Shown here piece by piece: positions 61,743 to 64,000 of a stretch of 64,000 nucleotides of DNA. The stretch covers positions 11,443 to 75,442 of the forward strand of contig CAVKYE010000006.1 in the NCBI GenBank assembly GCA_963660615.1, in the 5' to 3' direction. Position numbers and translations under genes: made by a program. This stretch comes from Coprosoma sp963660615. GTDB taxonomy: Bacteria; Bacillota_I; Bacilli_A; RF39; UBA660. Position 1 is the first letter of the stretch. Each line of letters opens with the position of its first letter. The notes below the pieces were generated by a model that was given only the letters and a program-made list of their open reading frames with translations, made no database searches and was not told the origin of the DNA.

Positions 61743-61768
61743 AACCGTTGATTTACAACGGTTTTATT
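61743..61768 (+). terminator. Terminator at the right end of the island
   Basis: AACCGTTG, ATTTA and CAACGGTT, a perfect 8-bp stem, then TTATT. Downstream is a direct repeat ATTAGGTACA (61782 and 61793), possibly a remnant of another integrase gene's end. Confidence 0.7.
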
Positions 61769-61830
61769 ATATTTGAAACTGATTAGGTACAAATTAGGTA
61801 CATATTTTTGGTATTTTTAAAATATCGCAT

Positions 61831-61874
61831 AAAAAAACTAGGTAGCGACACTAATGTCGTTACCCGTTTTTTTA
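61831..61874 (-). terminator. Terminator after the prophage amidase
   Basis: GGTAACGACA, TTAG and TGTCGCTACC (minus strand, one mismatch) flanked by A and T runs on both sides; it could also work on the plus strand. Confidence 0.8.
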
Positions 61875-62834
61875 TTTTATTTGAATTCTATCGATAGCCT
61901 TGCCTTTTACTCCGGCATAAGAGTTAGGTCCACCACTGTTTCTATTCTTTGAGCTTACCCAATCATAATAATTCCCATTGAGTGGAGACACTCTATAATC
62001 TACATATCCGTAATCAGACCAAATCTTTACCATATCGATGTTCTTTCCTAAAATACCAGCATAAGCATTACCAGCACTAGAATTAAAATTACTAGCATTT
62101 AACGTTACAGTATCTTCCCATTTTAATTTACCAATAACGTGAGCTTGAATATAAAGGTTGCCATTCTTACACATAGCCTTAATTCCGCCGATGGCGTGAC
62201 CTTTATTTCCTGCATATCCTTTATCATTAGTTACACTAGGTAAGTAACACTTTTTAGAGTTATCGTACGTTTTGTAAGTGATATCCCCTGTGGCTGTTGG
62301 TTTTGAAGAAGTTACGGTTGATGAGGAACCGTGACTATTTGTCACGGTTTGACCTATGATAGTTTCTGCAATAGCCTTAGCTACTTTATCTTTATTCGCA
62401 TTGTACTTTGATAAATCAGAACTATTATCGTGGAAGCATACCTCTACCAAATTATCGAATCCAATGTTAAGCATATACAGCTCAGGTCTACTCTTTGCTC
62501 CTCTGTTCTTAATCCCCATAGCATTTGATACCTTTTCAGCCATCTGAGTGGCTTTTTTAGTTATACCTTTATAAAGCACTTCCGTACCTGTTCCACTTCC
62601 ATTGAATGCGTTAAAGTGAACTGACAAAGCATAGTCATAACCACTACGGTTTTTTAAATTCCATTTTGCGTTCGCGTTTTTCTCTTGGATAGCCGTAACT
62701 GTATGCCCTGCTCCTCTAAGATAGCCTGCGATTAAGTTCACTAACTCCATAGTTCTTGTTTTTTCTGCTCTTTTATCTGCTCCGGTTGAACCATTATCAG
62801 TCCCGCCGTGTCCTGCACTTAATAATATTTTCAT
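61872..62834 (-). CDS. N-acetylmuramoyl-L-alanine amidase (prophage endolysin)
   Basis: A 320-residue Amidase_3 zinc enzyme that lyses the host wall. Zinc ligands: His9 in LSAGHGG, Glu in AEKTRTMEL, His in ALSVHFNAF; catalytic Glu in VEVCFHDN. After a Ser/Thr linker (about 175-195) the C-terminal region has three copies of a YAGxxGxxI motif (GYAGNKGHAI, AYAGILGKNI, SYAGVKGKAI), a likely wall-binding domain. No signal peptide; export would need the holin. Start ATG 62834 overlaps the Acb2-like stop. Confidence 0.93.
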   Translation of the reverse strand: MKILLSAGHGGTDNGSTGADKRAEKTRTMELVNLIAGYLRGAGHTVTAIQEKNANAKWNLKNRSGYDYALSVHFNAFNGSGTGTEVLYKGITKKATQMAEKVSNAMGIKNRGAKSRPELYMLNIGFDNLVEVCFHDNSSDLSKYNANKDKVAKAIAETIIGQTVTNSHGSSSTVTSSKPTATGDITYKTYDNSKKCYLPSVTNDKGYAGNKGHAIGGIKAMCKNGNLYIQAHVIGKLKWEDTVTLNASNFNSSAGNAYAGILGKNIDMVKIWSDYGYVDYRVSPLNGNYYDWVSSKNRNSGGPNSYAGVKGKAIDRIQIK

Positions 62835-63034
62835 AATTGTTTTTCCTCCCTTGTTATGCCTTTGATAGCCCAAAATTGTGCTTCTTCTAATTTTGTATAA
62901 ACCAAAGATGTCTCTCTACTATGTTTACAAATTTTATCTACAATGTCATAAAGATTAGAAAATGCTAACCTAATTTTTTCTATTCTATCTTTTTGATTGT
63001 CGTTAGTTTTTAAAAATTTTGCTTTTTCATTCAT
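62831..63034 (-). CDS. Acb2/Tad1 hairpin-type protein, candidate anti-CBASS sponge
   Basis: A 67-residue helical protein. After a short N-terminus, two helices form a hairpin; the second segment, SRETSLVYTKLEEAQFWAI, closely follows the Acb2 pattern (SREKSLAxTKLEEAxxWAxxAI). Phage Acb2 proteins bind cyclic di- and trinucleotides and so block CBASS (and, in Tad1, Thoeris) signalling. Here it lies in the lysis module between a DUF6275 gene and the endolysin. Family recognition is from sequence pattern; sponge activity is inferred. Confidence 0.72.
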   Translation of the reverse strand: MNEKAKFLKTNDNQKDRIEKIRLAFSNLYDIVDKICKHSRETSLVYTKLEEAQFWAIKGITREEKQL

Positions 63035-63036
63035 AA

Positions 63037-63300
63037 TTATTCACCTTCCTTTATACATTTATTCTCAAACTTTTTGTAGGCATCAAAATATAATTCTTTT
63101 TTATCACCATTATAAGTACACTCATAATACATACCATCAAACAAATTCGTGGATAACAGTGCCTTATGATTTTGCAGTGTTTTACTATACCAAACAACAT
63201 ACACTTCAAATTCTGGTGTGGCATCACTTTTGTCTAAATGTTCTACTGCATACTCTCTTACTTCATTTTTACACTTTAAAATAAATTCTTCACTACTCAT
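63037..63300 (-). CDS. DUF6275 family phage protein
   Basis: An 87-residue protein: FEVYVVWYSKTLQNHKALLS, then GMYYECTYNGDKKELYFDAY and KKFENKCI. The pattern VVWxxKTLQNxKALLST...DGMYYEVTYNGDKKE is typical of DUF6275 proteins in phage lysis regions. Function unknown. Stop is 2 bases before the Acb2-like start. Confidence 0.8.
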   Translation of the reverse strand: MSSEEFILKCKNEVREYAVEHLDKSDATPEFEVYVVWYSKTLQNHKALLSTNLFDGMYYECTYNGDKKELYFDAYKKFENKCIKEGE

Positions 63301-63302
63301 AA

Positions 63303-63569
63303 CTATTCACCCTTTCCTATTAAATTCTTAAGCATCTCGTACATACCTGTACTCGCAAGACCGCTTACCATACCTGTTAATATAACATTCAAAGAAATGT
63401 TATCTAGATTAGATACTACACTCAAAATAGTACCTAGTATTAAAGCGATTAATGGTATATATTTATTAAAATCATTTGTATTTAAAATGTTCTTAATTAC
63501 ATATCCTACACATAAACAAATTCCTAAAATTACAACATTTACACTTTCTGTTAAAAAACTTAAATCCAT
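63303..63569 (-). CDS. Phage holin (holin 5 / Hol44-like)
   Basis: An 88-residue membrane protein with about three hydrophobic segments: VNVVILGICLCVGYVIKNIL, YIPLIALILGTILSVVS, and LNVILTGMVSGLASTGMYEM. The GLASTGMYE ending matches the holin 5_2-type family. It would make membrane lesions for endolysin release. Confidence 0.85.
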   Translation of the reverse strand: MDLSFLTESVNVVILGICLCVGYVIKNILNTNDFNKYIPLIALILGTILSVVSNLDNISLNVILTGMVSGLASTGMYEMLKNLIGKGE

Positions 63570-63570
63570 A

Positions 63571-63891
63571 TTATTTACCTTTTTTCATTAATTTATCCCA
63601 CCAATCGTGGATATAACTATTACCACCTAATTCGGTATATCTTTCAAAACATTCATAAGCTCTTTGCTTCTCTACGATGCTTAACTCTTGTTTGTTCTCT
63701 ACATCTTTTAAGAACCGAACAAGATAATTCTTACATTGTGACTTATCTACTTCTTTTAAATCTTCTCTTATTGGTTCAAAGAGCTTATTTATTTGCTTTT
63801 TTAGTACACTACAAATATATGTAATTGAGCCAATTAAACCACACAAAAAGCTCAAAAATAACGCTATTTGACCTAATGTTATTGTCTCCAT
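63571..63891 (-). CDS. Phage lysis-module membrane protein (XhlA-like topology)
   Basis: A 106-residue protein with one N-terminal membrane helix (about 8-28), a coiled region LKKQINKLFEPIREDLKEVD, and a C-terminal motif ERYTELGGNSYIHDWWDKLM seen in many phage proteins next to holins. It resembles hemolysin XhlA-type proteins in layout but the class is not certain. 1-base gap to the holin. Confidence 0.65.
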   Translation of the reverse strand: METITLGQIALFLSFLCGLIGSITYICSVLKKQINKLFEPIREDLKEVDKSQCKNYLVRFLKDVENKQELSIVEKQRAYECFERYTELGGNSYIHDWWDKLMKKGK

Positions 63892-63905
63892 TTATTCTTT
63901 CCTTT

Positions 63906-64000
63906 CTATTTATAAAATATTATCGATTGTGGCGTAATGTAATTATTATTACCACAATTACCTATTCTTATTGTATTGCCACTAGGTGCCATAGTACCTC
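63906..64000 (-). CDS. 3' end of a prophage gene (truncated by the window)
   Basis: The last 30 codons of an open frame: GTMAPSGNTIRIGNCGNNNY then ITPQSIIFYK and stop. Too short to assign; from its position it could be a tail or baseplate-associated protein. Confidence 0.5.
   Translation of the reverse strand, partial: GTMAPSGNTIRIGNCGNNNYITPQSIIFYK

Noticed and set aside
61782..61802. Direct repeat ATTAGGTACA as the element's attachment site
   Set aside because: Both copies are adjacent at the right end; no copy is seen near tRNA-Gly. It looks like a remnant of another integrase gene's end.

Overview
The window is a strongly AT-rich chromosomal segment from a spore-forming low-GC Firmicute (Bacillota). 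Genes use the standard code: Trp is TGG, and TGA is read as stop. Sporulation genes recur through the resident part: a sigF/spoIIAA pair, spoVAC-AD-AE, spoVS, ylbD/ylbE-like genes and two YjcZ-like mini-proteins. The gene content (T-box argS, mraZ-rsmH-ftsL-pbp, parE-parC, YqeG, YqeY, RsmD) fits Bacilli or an Erysipelotrichia/RF39-like gut lineage, but I cannot place it to genus.

Resident region, 1 to about 51.7 kb. Almost all genes lie on the minus strand. From left to right: an M16 peptidase fragment, YqeG, a DacF-like D,D-carboxypeptidase, UvrA, the spoVA operon, superoxide dismutase, a type IV pilin-like protein, SigF and a SpoIIAA-like protein without SpoIIAB (0.4-10.8 kb); a U32 peptidase-like protein (11-13 kb); a SipW/TasA-like secretion cluster (13.3-16.9 kb); argS with an Arg T-box, tRNA-Cys and msrAB (17-20 kb); an NfeD/SPFH pair and an acidic repeat protein (21-24.5 kb); yqeY and rpsU; a bacteriocin-like operon (a C39 ABC exporter plus two double-glycine peptides too small for ordinary gene calling, 25.6-28 kb); rsmD-ylbE-ylbD; parE-parC; ftsK; an unassigned small RNA with its own promoter and terminator (38.3-38.4 kb); the division cluster mraZ-rsmH-ftsL-pbp; prsA, recX, rpoZ and pdp; two XRE regulators, a short SSB, sufU-sufB and spoVS.

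Accessory island, about 51.75 to 61.73 kb, starting just after a tRNA-Gly. It has a winged-helix-like protein, a large serine recombinase behind a leader-peptide/terminator attenuator, a candidate oriT and MobV relaxase, a Sau3AI-like (GATC) restriction enzyme divergent from its cytosine methyltransferase, and a membrane-bound KAP-family P-loop ATPase. This is the layout of an integrative mobilizable element carrying defence cargo. Both promoters I can read for the methyltransferase contain GATC inside the -35 box, while neither R-M coding sequence contains GATC. The system therefore looks set up to sense its own methylation state.

Prophage edge, 61.87 kb to the end (minus strand). This is a lysis module: a XhlA-like membrane protein, a holin, a DUF6275 protein, a 67-aa Acb2/Tad1-type cyclic-nucleotide sponge candidate and an N-acetylmuramoyl-L-alanine amidase. 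The prophage continues past the right edge.

The most interesting items are the GATC-embedded tandem promoters, the two-peptide double-glycine operon with its roughly 57-bp upstream element shared with the operon carrying spoIIAA-sigF, the absence of SpoIIAB together with loss of the SpoIIAA phospho-serine, the anti-CBASS-like prophage gene, the recombinase attenuator and the unassigned small RNA.
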